DNA from: Atribacteraceae bacterium
Lineage (GTDB): Bacteria; Atribacterota; Atribacteria; Atribacterales; Atribacteraceae
Direction of reading: 5' to 3'
Assembly: GCA_035477455.1 (NCBI GenBank)
Contig: DATIKP010000159.1
Span: 1-47,411, forward strand
Length of the DNA stretch: 47,411 nt
Of this stretch, positions 8,076 through 15,002 are shown one piece after another (within the stretch, counting starts at the first letter, position 1; every line of letters starts with the position of its first letter). The notes below the pieces were generated by a model. The model saw only the letters and a program-made list of their open reading frames with translations, made no database searches and was not told the DNA's origin. A program made the translations under genes and the position numbers.

Positions 8076-8422
8076 ACGCGGTCGTGAAAATCACGAACCT
8101 GCGGCTACGTACGATTATCGGAGCCTATGAATGGGAACGCGTGGTCAGACAGGATGTGGTGATCAATATCACCTTGGAATACAATGCATTACGGGCAATC
8201 GAATCCGACAATTTAAACGAGGCGCTCGATTATAAAACGCTGACGAAAAAGATCATCGAAGAGGTGGAAAACTCCCGGTTTCACCTGCTCGAATCCCTCG
8301 CCGCCCGGGTGCACTCCATCGTGGCCGGCATGCCTGGTTTCCTGAGGGCGAATGTTCGGGTCGATAAGCCCGGGGCGCTTCGCTACGCAGATTCGGTTGC
8401 CGTGGAAATCTCCGATGGCTAA
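8072..8422 (+). CDS. folB: Dihydroneopterin aldolase (FolB)
   Basis: Cleaves 7,8-dihydroneopterin to 6-hydroxymethyl-7,8-dihydropterin and glycolaldehyde. The 116-residue product has the family length and landmarks: the N-terminal strand ITNLRLRTIIGAYEWER with its catalytic glutamate region, the segment ALDYKTLTKKI near residue 50, the FHLLESLAARV helix near residue 70 and the C-terminal strand ANVRVDKPGALRYADSVAVEI with a conserved lysine. The ATG overlaps the preceding stop by four bases (ATGA). It feeds the folK product encoded next. Confidence 0.94.
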   Translation: MNAVVKITNLRLRTIIGAYEWERVVRQDVVINITLEYNALRAIESDNLNEALDYKTLTKKIIEEVENSRFHLLESLAARVHSIVAGMPGFLRANVRVDKPGALRYADSVAVEISDG

Positions 8423-8840
8423 ACAGCTCAATATCGCCATTGTCGATGTGGGATCGAACATCCAGCCGGAGAAACATCTAAAACTGGCTAAAGCGCTGAT
8501 TGCCCGGCATCACCGGTTACTGGGCAAGTCGTCGGTAGTCCGAACTGCCCCGCTTGGTGATCCCAATCAGTCGGACTATCTCAACTGTGCCTGGAAAATC
8601 GCGACCGTCCTTGACCGGGAATCGTTCAAGGCCTTTCTGAAGGCAACGGAAGAACAACTGGGCCGGGAGAAGTCCTCCCCCCCGCATGCTCCCCGGACCA
8701 TCGACCTGGACCTTATTGTCTGGAACAACCAAGTCGTACACCGGAATTTCTTGGAGCGGGATTTTGTCCGGCGCTATACCCTGGAGATCGCCCCGGAACT
8801 CGCCGATTCGTTACCGGCCCATCCAATACCCCGTTCTTGA
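8415..8840 (+). CDS. folK: HPPK (6-hydroxymethyl-dihydropterin pyrophosphokinase, FolK)
   Basis: Transfers pyrophosphate from ATP to 6-hydroxymethyl-7,8-dihydropterin. The 141-residue product has the N-terminal strand IVDVGSNIQPEKHL (usually L-G-S-N) and the HPPK signature APRTIDLDLIVW, whose two aspartates bind the magnesium ions. The ATG chosen lies inside the end of folB, overlapping it by eight bases; an upstream in-frame ATG would add 21 residues with no family match. It ends the operon, and folP (dihydropteroate synthase) is not adjacent. In place of the usual VALGSN the strand reads VDVGSN, a small departure from the consensus. Confidence 0.93.
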   Translation: MAKQLNIAIVDVGSNIQPEKHLKLAKALIARHHRLLGKSSVVRTAPLGDPNQSDYLNCAWKIATVLDRESFKAFLKATEEQLGREKSSPPHAPRTIDLDLIVWNNQVVHRNFLERDFVRRYTLEIAPELADSLPAHPIPRS

Positions 8841-8872
8841 TGCCTCAGCAAATATCTCCCGGAGATAAACTT

Positions 8873-10057
8873 TCAGTACCCAAGAAGCCTTCGGTTGGCT
8901 GCCAGGTCCATCTCACCGATCCTGATCCGGTCCTGGACCAACTGCTGATAGTCGAGGGTAACAGAAGCGATGTTCTCTGTATTCCCTCCGGTCAAGAGAT
9001 CGGCAATTTCCGGGGACTGATTCCAAAGTGCGTTCTGCTTGCCTGACAATTCCCGATCGTAGAACAGATCCAGCGCCTTTCTCTCCGCTAACCGGTAGGC
9101 CTCCACCGCCAGCTCGACATAATACCGGCGAAGGCTGATTGCATTCTCCGTCCCAGGCGCCGCATCGGTTCGTAACAGGTGGTTGTCGTATTCAATATAT
9201 CCAGGCCAATCGAGCTTATACAAAACATATAAAATACTGATAAACTCTTTGACTCCGTCCATGCCCGTCAGGGGTGGATTGTCGTTGTCAAACTGGTTGG
9301 GTTTTTGATTTCCGACGTGAATGAAAAAGAGCTTACCCAGGGAGGCGACAAAGGCGGTTGCCGCTACGGCGGACAAGCCGGCCATTTGGTCGTGCTGAAG
9401 AACCTCGGGATTACATCCCCAGAAATCCGGTTCTTCGAGCGTGGAAATCAGGGCCAGCGCATGACCGGCGGTGGGAAGAAACATTTCCCCCCGCGGCTCG
9501 TTGGGCTTATATTCAATGGTACCGCCTCGGTACCCGAGGTTTTTTTCCACGGCATAACGCCGGGCGAAATTGAGGCCTTCCCGGATATACTGGTACGTCC
9601 GGTCCCAGGGGACGGCAAACTGCGATTCGAAGCCATCCCGGGCGACCCAATAGGTAAAGTATTCCGCCCCGAGAGTGTGTCCGATTCGCAACGCGCGCAT
9701 GACCTTGCGGGCAGCCAGAAGCCGGATCCGGGGATCAGGGTTGGCCAACCCCCCATTACGAAACACTGGATCGGCATGTAAATTGCTACTGATCATTTTA
9801 AAACGGATTCCAGCCGAGTCCAGCTTGTCACGGATCGTCTTGATGGTGTGAGAGGTTTCGCTTGAAGGATCGAGGTCATCGTCCGGTTCATGCGGGTTCC
9901 AGGAGACCAAGTCACAGTCATGAGCAGCGGTATAATCGATAAGGGCCTCTTTTTTCGCTGCGCAGAGAATATCGGTTACCCCCAGGGAACCGATCCGGTC
10001 AAGCACTCCCGGACCAAAGGGGTCCCCGATCGGGTTCCCCAGGCACCAGTAGGGCAT
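8873..10057 (-). CDS. Xylose isomerase-like TIM-barrel protein
   Basis: A 394-residue TIM-barrel protein related to class I (actinobacterial) xylose isomerase, near the usual 385-395 length. Conserved elements are the segment EYKPNEPRGEMFLPT with metal-binding glutamate and catalytic lysine, NPEVLQHDQMAGL with glutamate and histidine, and the D-x-D pair in QFDNDN. Differences from classical enzymes are clear. The aspartate normally in HIDLNGQ is a histidine (FIHVGNQ), and the last metal aspartate of FDFK appears as glutamate (IEYD). There is one extra residue between the E and H of NPEV. A related but different sugar may be the substrate. The gene stands alone, converges on folK and has an AAGGAAAA site before its ATG. 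Confidence 0.8.
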   Translation of the reverse strand: MPYWCLGNPIGDPFGPGVLDRIGSLGVTDILCAAKKEALIDYTAAHDCDLVSWNPHEPDDDLDPSSETSHTIKTIRDKLDSAGIRFKMISSNLHADPVFRNGGLANPDPRIRLLAARKVMRALRIGHTLGAEYFTYWVARDGFESQFAVPWDRTYQYIREGLNFARRYAVEKNLGYRGGTIEYKPNEPRGEMFLPTAGHALALISTLEEPDFWGCNPEVLQHDQMAGLSAVAATAFVASLGKLFFIHVGNQKPNQFDNDNPPLTGMDGVKEFISILYVLYKLDWPGYIEYDNHLLRTDAAPGTENAISLRRYYVELAVEAYRLAERKALDLFYDRELSGKQNALWNQSPEIADLLTGGNTENIASVTLDYQQLVQDRIRIGEMDLAANRRLLGY

Positions 10058-10155
10058 GGAGATTTTCCTTTTTTCAACTATATTTTCCTCCCATTACTGC
10101 GGATTTCCTCTTCCTTCGCCATTGTGACTCGACCTTGTCCCGCCGACATAGCGAC

Positions 10156-10794
10156 TTAACGGAGCAAGCCCAGGCGGGTTAACGGCCAAAAAGTAAAAAA
10201 CCCTCGGCCCAGAATGGTGTTCCGGGGAACGAAACCCCAAATCCGGCTATCCAGACTGTTAATGCTGTTGTCTCCCAGAACGTAATAAGTGCCTTCCGGT
10301 ACGATGACTTCTCTCGACCCATAATAACCAACGGCGAGATAAACCCTTTCGGAAAACTCTTCGTTCAATGGCTGGTCATTAATCAATATCTGGCCGTTTT
10401 CAATGCGGACCCGTTCGCCAGGGAGGCCAACCACCCTTTTGACCAGCCGCTCCCTCGCCCTCCCCTGGCTGCGCTCGGCTGGTTCCCGAAAGACGATAAT
10501 ATCACCACGCTGCGGATCGGTGAAGCGATACCAGAATTTGGCCGCTAAAATTCTCTGCCCCGGGATAATCGTTGGTTCCATCGACGAGGTCGGGATAAAA
10601 AAACTCTGGACCACAAAATTAATCATAAACCAGGCGATCACCGCCGCCCAAAGACCGGTTTTCACCCATTCCCATACAACTTCTTTCCGCTTTGACCGGA
10701 TTTTGTGCTTCGTCTTTTCTACAGATGAACTTCCCACTGTTTCGCCCCTTTCTCCCAAGATCGTTTCGATACTGAAACGATTGTGTCTGTCCAT
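10156..10794 (-). CDS. lepB: Signal peptidase I
   Basis: Membrane-bound serine/lysine protease that removes signal peptides from exported proteins. The 212-residue product has one membrane segment (about residues 44-64, WVKTGLWAAVIAWFMINF), the catalytic serine S71 in IPTSSMEPT, the general-base lysine K119 in RLVKRVVGLPG, and the box E motif GDNSINSLDSR. One membrane anchor and about 200 residues fit the Gram-positive type. Start choice is open: the ATG given has no ribosome binding site, whereas a GTG at 10737 follows AAAGGGG by seven bases and would give 193 residues. The gene precedes the xylose-isomerase-like gene on the same strand, about 100 bases away. Confidence 0.93.
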   Translation of the reverse strand: MDRHNRFSIETILGERGETVGSSSVEKTKHKIRSKRKEVVWEWVKTGLWAAVIAWFMINFVVQSFFIPTSSMEPTIIPGQRILAAKFWYRFTDPQRGDIIVFREPAERSQGRARERLVKRVVGLPGERVRIENGQILINDQPLNEEFSERVYLAVGYYGSREVIVPEGTYYVLGDNSINSLDSRIWGFVPRNTILGRGFFTFWPLTRLGLLR

Positions 10795-10844
10795 AATATA
10801 TTTCGATCGGGCAGGGGAAGATCCCCGGACACCATAAAAAGGAA

Positions 10845-11005
10845 CCCCCCTTTTTTTCCCTTGAAATTCAGAAAGCCATCATCGGTGACTACGATGTAGT
10901 CCCGCACTTCTATATCAAGGATTGCCCCGACTTGATCAACTACTCGGTAATCCGGATATCCGCTTCCGAAACGTTCATGGTCAGCGTGGGGCGGTTGCGC
11001 ACCGA
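10845..11005 (-). pseudogene. radC: Decayed RadC (JAB/MPN domain) C-terminal fragment
   Basis: Two adjacent frames on the minus strand together resemble the end of RadC. One reads VRNRPTLTMNVSEADIRITE and stops; the next frame resumes as VDQVGAILDIEVRDYIVV then TDDGFLNFKGK. In intact RadC the corresponding stretch is V-H-N-H-P-S-G followed by SEADIRIT and a helix ending in LDIEV-x-DH, so a frameshift lies near 10941. Both metal-binding histidines of the H-x-H motif are arginines here. Nothing convincing of the upstream part of RadC was recognised. This is a dead fragment, possibly left by a lost mobile or accessory island. Confidence 0.55.
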
Positions 11006-11046
11006 GCTACCCTCAAAACTTGGGTATAGCCAAATAAAAACAGCTA

Positions 11047-11107
11047 GCCTATCCTCAGGGGAAGTTCCGATCAAGAAATCACCTCGCTCCCCGCAGGGAG
11101 GATAGGC
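11047..11107. repeat. Long inverted repeat (hairpin)
   Basis: GCCTATCCTC at 11047-11056 is matched exactly by GAGGATAGGC at 11098-11107, and just inside lies GGGGA paired with TCCCC. The interior is about 25 bases. It overlaps no intact gene and could be a terminator lacking a T tract, a recombination remnant or a structured RNA. Confidence 0.6.
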
Positions 11108-11516
11108 CGTGGGAAAAGCAAAGCACGTTACAAAGAAAATGTCAAAGGTAATAAACCCGGAAATGAGTCCAGAAACGCACCAAGCCGATGGCCTCAACCC
11201 GAAAACCCGCGCTCTCCGGAGCGAGTTCCTCCGGGAAGGAGTCCGCAGAATACCACCCATAGCCAGCGTAGTGGCAGGGGAGGAGTTGATGGCCCCACAC
11301 TACGCTACCCGGGTGCGGGACCGGAGAAAGGACGGGATGGCCGGTGGATGGCCCACTGGCCGGAGGAGTTCACCATTTGGCGGAAAAGAGACCTCTCCCG
11401 GAAACGCTATGTCTACTGGTGGGGTAGGGGAGTGTCCCTGCCTACCCGCAGGAAGGAGAGAACCGGTATCTTGGTGATCAGCGGAGCCGGCAAGGACGGG
11501 ATCGAGGAAGTAACAT
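11108..11516. other. Noncoding interval, no gene seen
   Basis: About 400 bases between the hairpin and repeat copy 3. Open frames on the plus strand are low-complexity (rich in G, P, R and S) and have no relatives I recognise. Short GC-rich palindromes such as GCTCTCCGGAGC near 11210-11221 occur. I see no RNA family or mobile element that can be named. Confidence 0.35.
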
Positions 11517-11748
11517 TGATTTTGCTGCAAAAACTCATTTCAGCGAGGCCGCGTTGCCCTCAGCCCCGCCTCATCTGGCATTTTCTGGCACGCATCAATG
11601 ACCACGTCTGGTTGCAGTGATGCTGAAAAGGCCATCCTTGGCCTTTTTACTTCGAAGATGCGGTGATTTCGGCGGCTGATTTAGGCAACTTAGGCCCGGG
11701 CTTCCTTCGTTCTTTTGCAGCAAAATTACTTATGGCAGTAGAATCAAA
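11517..11748. repeat. Dispersed noncoding repeat, copy 3 (with terminal inverted repeats)
   Basis: Third copy. Perfect 14-base inverted ends ATTTTGCTGCAAAA (11519-11532) and TTTTGCAGCAAAAT (11713-11726) are the same as in copy 2, and the conserved tail runs on to AGAATCAAAA. The AAAAGGCC/GGCCTTTT hairpin is at 11626-11647. It lies about 85 bases beyond the 3' end of tRNA-His, so the hairpin could serve as that transcript's terminator. Confidence 0.9.
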
Positions 11749-11832
11749 ATTGTGAGTCCGATACTTATGAACTGAGTTTTGGAACGGAGGGAAAATCAGA
11801 AGGTCACTTTTCGCTCTGCTGTAAAACAGATT

Positions 11833-11909
11833 TGGGGTGGACGAGGGGATTCGAACCCCCAGCCCCTGGAGCCACAGTCCAGTGCTCTGACCGTTGAGCT
11901 ACGCCCACC
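11833..11909 (-). tRNA. tRNA-His (GTG anticodon)
   Basis: The minus strand folds as a full cloverleaf. The acceptor GTGGGCG pairs with CGTCCAC, with one G-U pair. The D arm is built on GCTC/GAGC, the anticodon stem CTGGA/TCCAG carries anticodon GTG, and the T arm contains GGTTCGAATCC. The extra 5' G at position -1 opposite C73, the hallmark of histidine tRNA, is encoded, as is the 3' CCA. A promoter lies just upstream. Confidence 0.97.
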
Positions 11910-11927
11910 AAGTTAGAAACAGCAAAT

Positions 11928-11956
11928 ATTCTAACCCTAAACCCTGTATCGCGCAA
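11928..11956 (-). promoter_or_regulatory. Promoter of tRNA-His
   Basis: Reading the minus strand, TTGCGC, a 17-base spacer and TAGAAT form a good sigma-A-type promoter. The predicted start is about 10-15 bases before the mature tRNA 5' end. Confidence 0.6.
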
Positions 11957-12158
11957 GAGGGCTGGTGACTTACTTCCCGTCAGAAATAGTGTAAATGTAC
12001 CCAACAAACCTCCCCGCTAATCCTGATGCGGTTGTCGATAGTCAAGTCACTATATTTAAGCCGCTTCGGGCGAGCTTAGCTCATGACACGCCAGCCTGCC
12101 AACATCACAGCCAAGAGCAATCTGAACAATAGAGGAATATCCTCACTGATTCATGCCC

Positions 12159-12214
12159 ACCGAAAATGCCGGGATAACACTGTGACAAAAAGATGTTGTG
12201 CCGGCATTTTCGGT
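12159..12214 (-). terminator. Perfect 14-bp inverted repeat after the microprotein gene
   Basis: ACCGAAAATGCCGG at 12159-12172 and CCGGCATTTTCGGT at 12201-12214 are exact inverted copies around a 28-base loop. On the minus strand it follows the stop codon of the cysteine-rich microprotein by 18 bases, so a transcript-ending or stabilising hairpin is likely. A clear T tract after the stem is lacking, so factor-dependent termination or a different role remains possible. Confidence 0.55.
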
Positions 12215-12232
12215 ATGGTCTACCTTCCGGTT

Positions 12233-12382
12233 TTAGGGGCAGCAGCCACTGTCCTTGCTTTCTTCTTCTTTAACCTTTTCAGTCTTCTCTTCTTCCTGGG
12301 GCAGAAAACCGGAGCTTGAACAGCAACACCCTCTGCGTAGCTTGAGGCGTTGATCCGTAGGCTTTTTGTTGTTTTCAGGCAT
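12233..12382 (-). CDS. Cysteine-rich charged microprotein, unknown
   Basis: A 49-residue reading frame, too short for most gene finders but well supported. ATG follows AAAGGAG by seven bases, a promoter (TTGCCT, 17-base spacer, TACAAT) lies upstream, and a perfect hairpin follows the stop. The product has a basic N-terminal third, then the motif GCCCSSSG at residues 18-25, a highly acidic and lysine-rich middle (QEEEKTEKVKEEESKD) and a C-terminal GCCP. There is no signal peptide or membrane segment. The CCC and CC clusters suggest metal or Fe-S binding, or a disulfide-linked fold, but I recognise no family. Function unknown. Confidence 0.6.
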   Translation of the reverse strand: MPENNKKPTDQRLKLRRGCCCSSSGFLPQEEEKTEKVKEEESKDSGCCP

Positions 12383-12440
12383 GTGTCTACTCCTTTCTTT
12401 CCGTTTCGCGAATCATGTTTTTTGAAGCACCTTTACCTTC

Positions 12441-12469
12441 ATTGTAACGGAAAAACTCCCGGGAGGCAA
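12441..12469 (-). promoter_or_regulatory. Promoter of the microprotein gene
   Basis: Reading the minus strand, TTGCCT, a 17-base spacer and TACAAT precede the microprotein ATG by about 60 bases. Four of six bases match at -35 and five of six at -10. Confidence 0.5.
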
Positions 12470-12793
12470 ATAAAATACCCAACCGCTTGATATTATCTTA
12501 GCCAACTATATGCTAAACCAGCCGGAACAGGTTATATTCCATCTTCCCATTCCTATCAAGATTCTTTTCAAATGTCCTGTTTTTTTTATTCTGTGATCAT
12601 GTCCCGCAAAGTCTTTCCGTGAAAATGTCCCCCCGTAGAATGAAGAGATGATCCTGACCATGACTAAATAAGAACGAAACAAACTCTGGTCTACCTGACG
12701 AAGATGACCAGCAGGAAGACAGATCTTCCGGGCCTTGGCATACGCCATCTAACCCCCCGGTCGTTGGAACCCCGGGCTCCTTTTGCGGCCTGC
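12470..12793. other. Noncoding interval, no gene seen
   Basis: Between the microprotein promoter and the hairpin at 12794 no open frame has both a ribosome binding site and plausible composition. I see nothing that can be named. Confidence 0.35.
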
Positions 12794-12846
12794 GGTCTCC
12801 CGGTAGAGGAGATGAGCGCATCTACCTTTTGTGCCGCCAGGAGACC
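12794..12846. repeat. Nested hairpin upstream of the ilv-leu promoter
   Basis: An outer pair GGTCTCC (12794-12800) and GGAGACC (12840-12846) encloses a second pair GGTAGA (12802-12807) and TCTACC (12821-12826), with a small GATG/CATC dyad inside. It ends about 60 bases before the -35 box of the T-box promoter. It could be a terminator for something upstream, a protein-binding site or an RNA; no T tract follows on either strand. Confidence 0.45.
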
Positions 12847-12904
12847 GAAAGTGGATAACGGCTCGCTTCTCTCCTGGTCACTTGACAACTCACTGGCTCA
12901 CTGG

Positions 12905-12933
12905 TTGCATAAAAAAGTGTTCTATGGTATAGT
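12905..12933 (+). promoter_or_regulatory. Promoter of the ilv-leu operon
   Basis: TTGCAT, a 17-base spacer and TATAGT form a strong sigma-A-type promoter. Transcription should start near 12940, leaving a leader of about 380 bases that carries the T-box. Confidence 0.75.
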
Positions 12934-12939
12934 GCTTGG

Positions 12940-13252
12940 TAACATCTTTTCCCTTTTTTCTATGGGGGATCGGTCGGCAAAGACTGTGACGGGGTTCAGT
13001 ACGCTTGTTTCCCGGTACCAGAGAGCCTGAAGTAATGCTGCAATCAGGCACCCGGAATAAGCGGAAACTCACCCCTGAGTCGAAGGCTGAAAGGATATAC
13101 CGATTAAGCCTCTCCGGGAACTCCCGTTACAGATGACGGTATTATTATAGTACAAGTACCGGGAATCAAGTGACCCTTTTGACGGGTAAGCAGGGTGGTA
13201 CCGCGGGGGTGTAAACCCCTCGTCCCTATTTATATGGACGAGGGGTTTTTTT
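12940..13252 (+). promoter_or_regulatory. T-box leader, probably leucine-specific
   Basis: tRNA-sensing leader of the branched-chain operon. The stem I distal hairpin is GCCTGA (13025-13030) paired with TCAGGC (13044-13049), whose loop contains AGTAATG and GCTGCAA. An AGAGAG element precedes it. A specifier in the context GGAAACTCA reads CTC at 13078-13080 (leucine) followed by the usual A. The T-box sequence AGGGTGGTACCGCG lies at 13192-13205. The terminator is CCCCTCGTCC (13216-13225) with GGACGAGGGG (13236-13245) and seven Ts. Uncharged tRNA-Leu should favour the antiterminator and switch the operon on. The T-box call is firm; the leucine reading of the specifier is likely but not certain. 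Confidence 0.93.
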
Positions 13253-13319
13253 ATAACCAAGACCCCTCAACACTGATACGCAAAAATGCCTTAACGGAAA
13301 AGAGGTGAGTGACGTAAGC

Positions 13320-14981
13320 ATGAAAGGTGCCCACATAGTGATAGAATGCCTGAAACGGGAAGGCGTGGAATATATTTTCGGTTATCCGGGAGGGACCGTG
13401 ATCGATCTGTACGACGCCCTATTCGAGAATTCCGATATTACACACGTCTTAGTCCGTCACGAACAAGGCGCCATCCACGCCGCCGATGGGTATGCCCGAA
13501 CGACAGGAAAGGTGGGTGTGTGCCTGGCCACCTCGGGACCGGGAGCCACTAATCTGGTCACCGGTTTGACCAACGCGTACATGGATTCGATCCCGGTCGT
13601 CGCGATCACTGGACAAGTTCCAACGCGTCTGATCGGTAAAGACGCTTTTCAGGAAGCCGATACCACCGGCATTACCATGCCGGTGACCAAACATAACTTT
13701 CTGGTGACCGATGTCAAACAGTTGGCGATGACAGTCCGCCAGGCCTTCCACATCGCCCGTACCGGAAGACCTGGGCCGGTACTCATCGATCTTCCCCGGG
13801 ACATCCAGATGAGTAAAGCGGACTTCGTCTACCCGGAAACCGTTGACATCGCCGGATACAAACCAACATACCGAGGACATATCAACCAGATCAATTTGGC
13901 CCTACAAGCCCTCAAGAAATCGGAAAAACCATTGTTCTACGTGGGGGGCGGTATTCTGGCCTCCGGTGCCTCGGAGGAATTGTTGGAATTCGCCGAACGA
14001 TGCGACATCCCGGTAACCTACACGTTAATGGGGAAGGGGGGGTTCCCGGAAACTCACGCTCTGTCCCTGGGCTGGCTGGGTATGCATGGAACTTATTGTG
14101 CCAACAAAGCCATCATGAACTGCGATCTTCTTCTCGCTGTGGGAACCCGCTTCGATGACCGAGTGACCGGCAACACTCAGACTTTTGCCCGTCAGGCGAA
14201 AATCATCCACGTAGATATCGACCCGGCCGAAATTGGGAAAAACGTGAAAGTCGATCTTCCCATCGTTGGAGATGCCAGGAATATTCTCCGGGAATTTCTC
14301 AAAAAAGCCGAATCGGCTAAACACCCGGCGTGGCATTCCCAGATCGAACAATGGCGAACCGAGTATATCCCCAAATGCAGCCCGTCCGATTTGCTCCTCC
14401 CACACCAAGTGGTAAAAACCGTCTATGCTTACGCCGGCAAGGACTCGATCCTGATCACTGATGTTGGACAGCACCAGATGTGGGCCGCTCAGATTTTCAA
14501 GGTGGATAAACCCCGGACCTGGGCCAGCTCAGGAGGACTGGGAACCATGGGCTTCGGGCTTCCGGCGGCTATCGGCTCCCAACTCGGTAATCCAGGTAAA
14601 CGGGTGATCTTGTTCAGTGGAGACGGAAGTATCCTGATGAAAATCCAGGAATTGGTGACTGCGATCAACTACCGTCTTCCTTTGAAAATATTCGTTCTCA
14701 ACAATTCATACCTCGGTATGGTCCGGCAGTGGCAAGCCTGTTTCTATGAGGGTCGGTATTCCTGTACGCATTTGGAAAACCCGGACCTGGCCAAAGTCGC
14801 CCGAGCCTTCGGAGCAGTGGGATTGACCGTCCATAGCGAGGAGGAACTCGCTGATGCGATTACCGAAGCCCTGCAAGTCTCGGACCGGCCGGCGTTGGTT
14901 GATTGCCGGGTTTCTCGGGAGGCGTGTGTCTTTCCTTTCGTTCCCCCGGGAAAATCCCTGGACGAAATGATTCTAGAGTGA
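13320..14981 (+). CDS. ilvB: Acetolactate synthase large subunit
   Basis: Thiamine-diphosphate enzyme that joins pyruvate with pyruvate or 2-oxobutyrate, the first common step to valine, leucine and isoleucine. The 553-residue product shows YIFGYPGGTVIDLYDAL near the start, then HEQGAIHAADGYAR with the catalytic glutamate. The FAD-binding middle domain has GMHGTYCANKA and GTRFDDRVTG, and the ThDP/Mg site is GDGSILMKIQELVTA. This is complete family length. The ATG is preferred over a GTG at 13305 because the GAGGTGAG site sits too close to that GTG. It is the first gene behind the T-box, and the regulatory subunit ilvN follows after a 130-base spacer containing a hairpin. Confidence 0.97.
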   Translation: MKGAHIVIECLKREGVEYIFGYPGGTVIDLYDALFENSDITHVLVRHEQGAIHAADGYARTTGKVGVCLATSGPGATNLVTGLTNAYMDSIPVVAITGQVPTRLIGKDAFQEADTTGITMPVTKHNFLVTDVKQLAMTVRQAFHIARTGRPGPVLIDLPRDIQMSKADFVYPETVDIAGYKPTYRGHINQINLALQALKKSEKPLFYVGGGILASGASEELLEFAERCDIPVTYTLMGKGGFPETHALSLGWLGMHGTYCANKAIMNCDLLLAVGTRFDDRVTGNTQTFARQAKIIHVDIDPAEIGKNVKVDLPIVGDARNILREFLKKAESAKHPAWHSQIEQWRTEYIPKCSPSDLLLPHQVVKTVYAYAGKDSILITDVGQHQMWAAQIFKVDKPRTWASSGGLGTMGFGLPAAIGSQLGNPGKRVILFSGDGSILMKIQELVTAINYRLPLKIFVLNNSYLGMVRQWQACFYEGRYSCTHLENPDLAKVARAFGAVGLTVHSEEELADAITEALQVSDRPALVDCRVSREACVFPFVPPGKSLDEMILE

Positions 14982-15002
14982 AAAATGGAAGTCAACAGAA
15001 AC

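Noticed and set aside
11109-11477. 122-codon plus-strand frame between the radC remnant and repeat copy 3
   Set aside because: Composition is low-complexity and rich in G, P and R, there is no ribosome binding site, and no domain is visible.
12083-12319. 78-codon plus-strand frame opposite the microprotein gene
   Set aside because: It is antisense to a better supported gene, its hydrophobic end comes from the complement of the K/E-rich segment, and no ribosome binding site is present.
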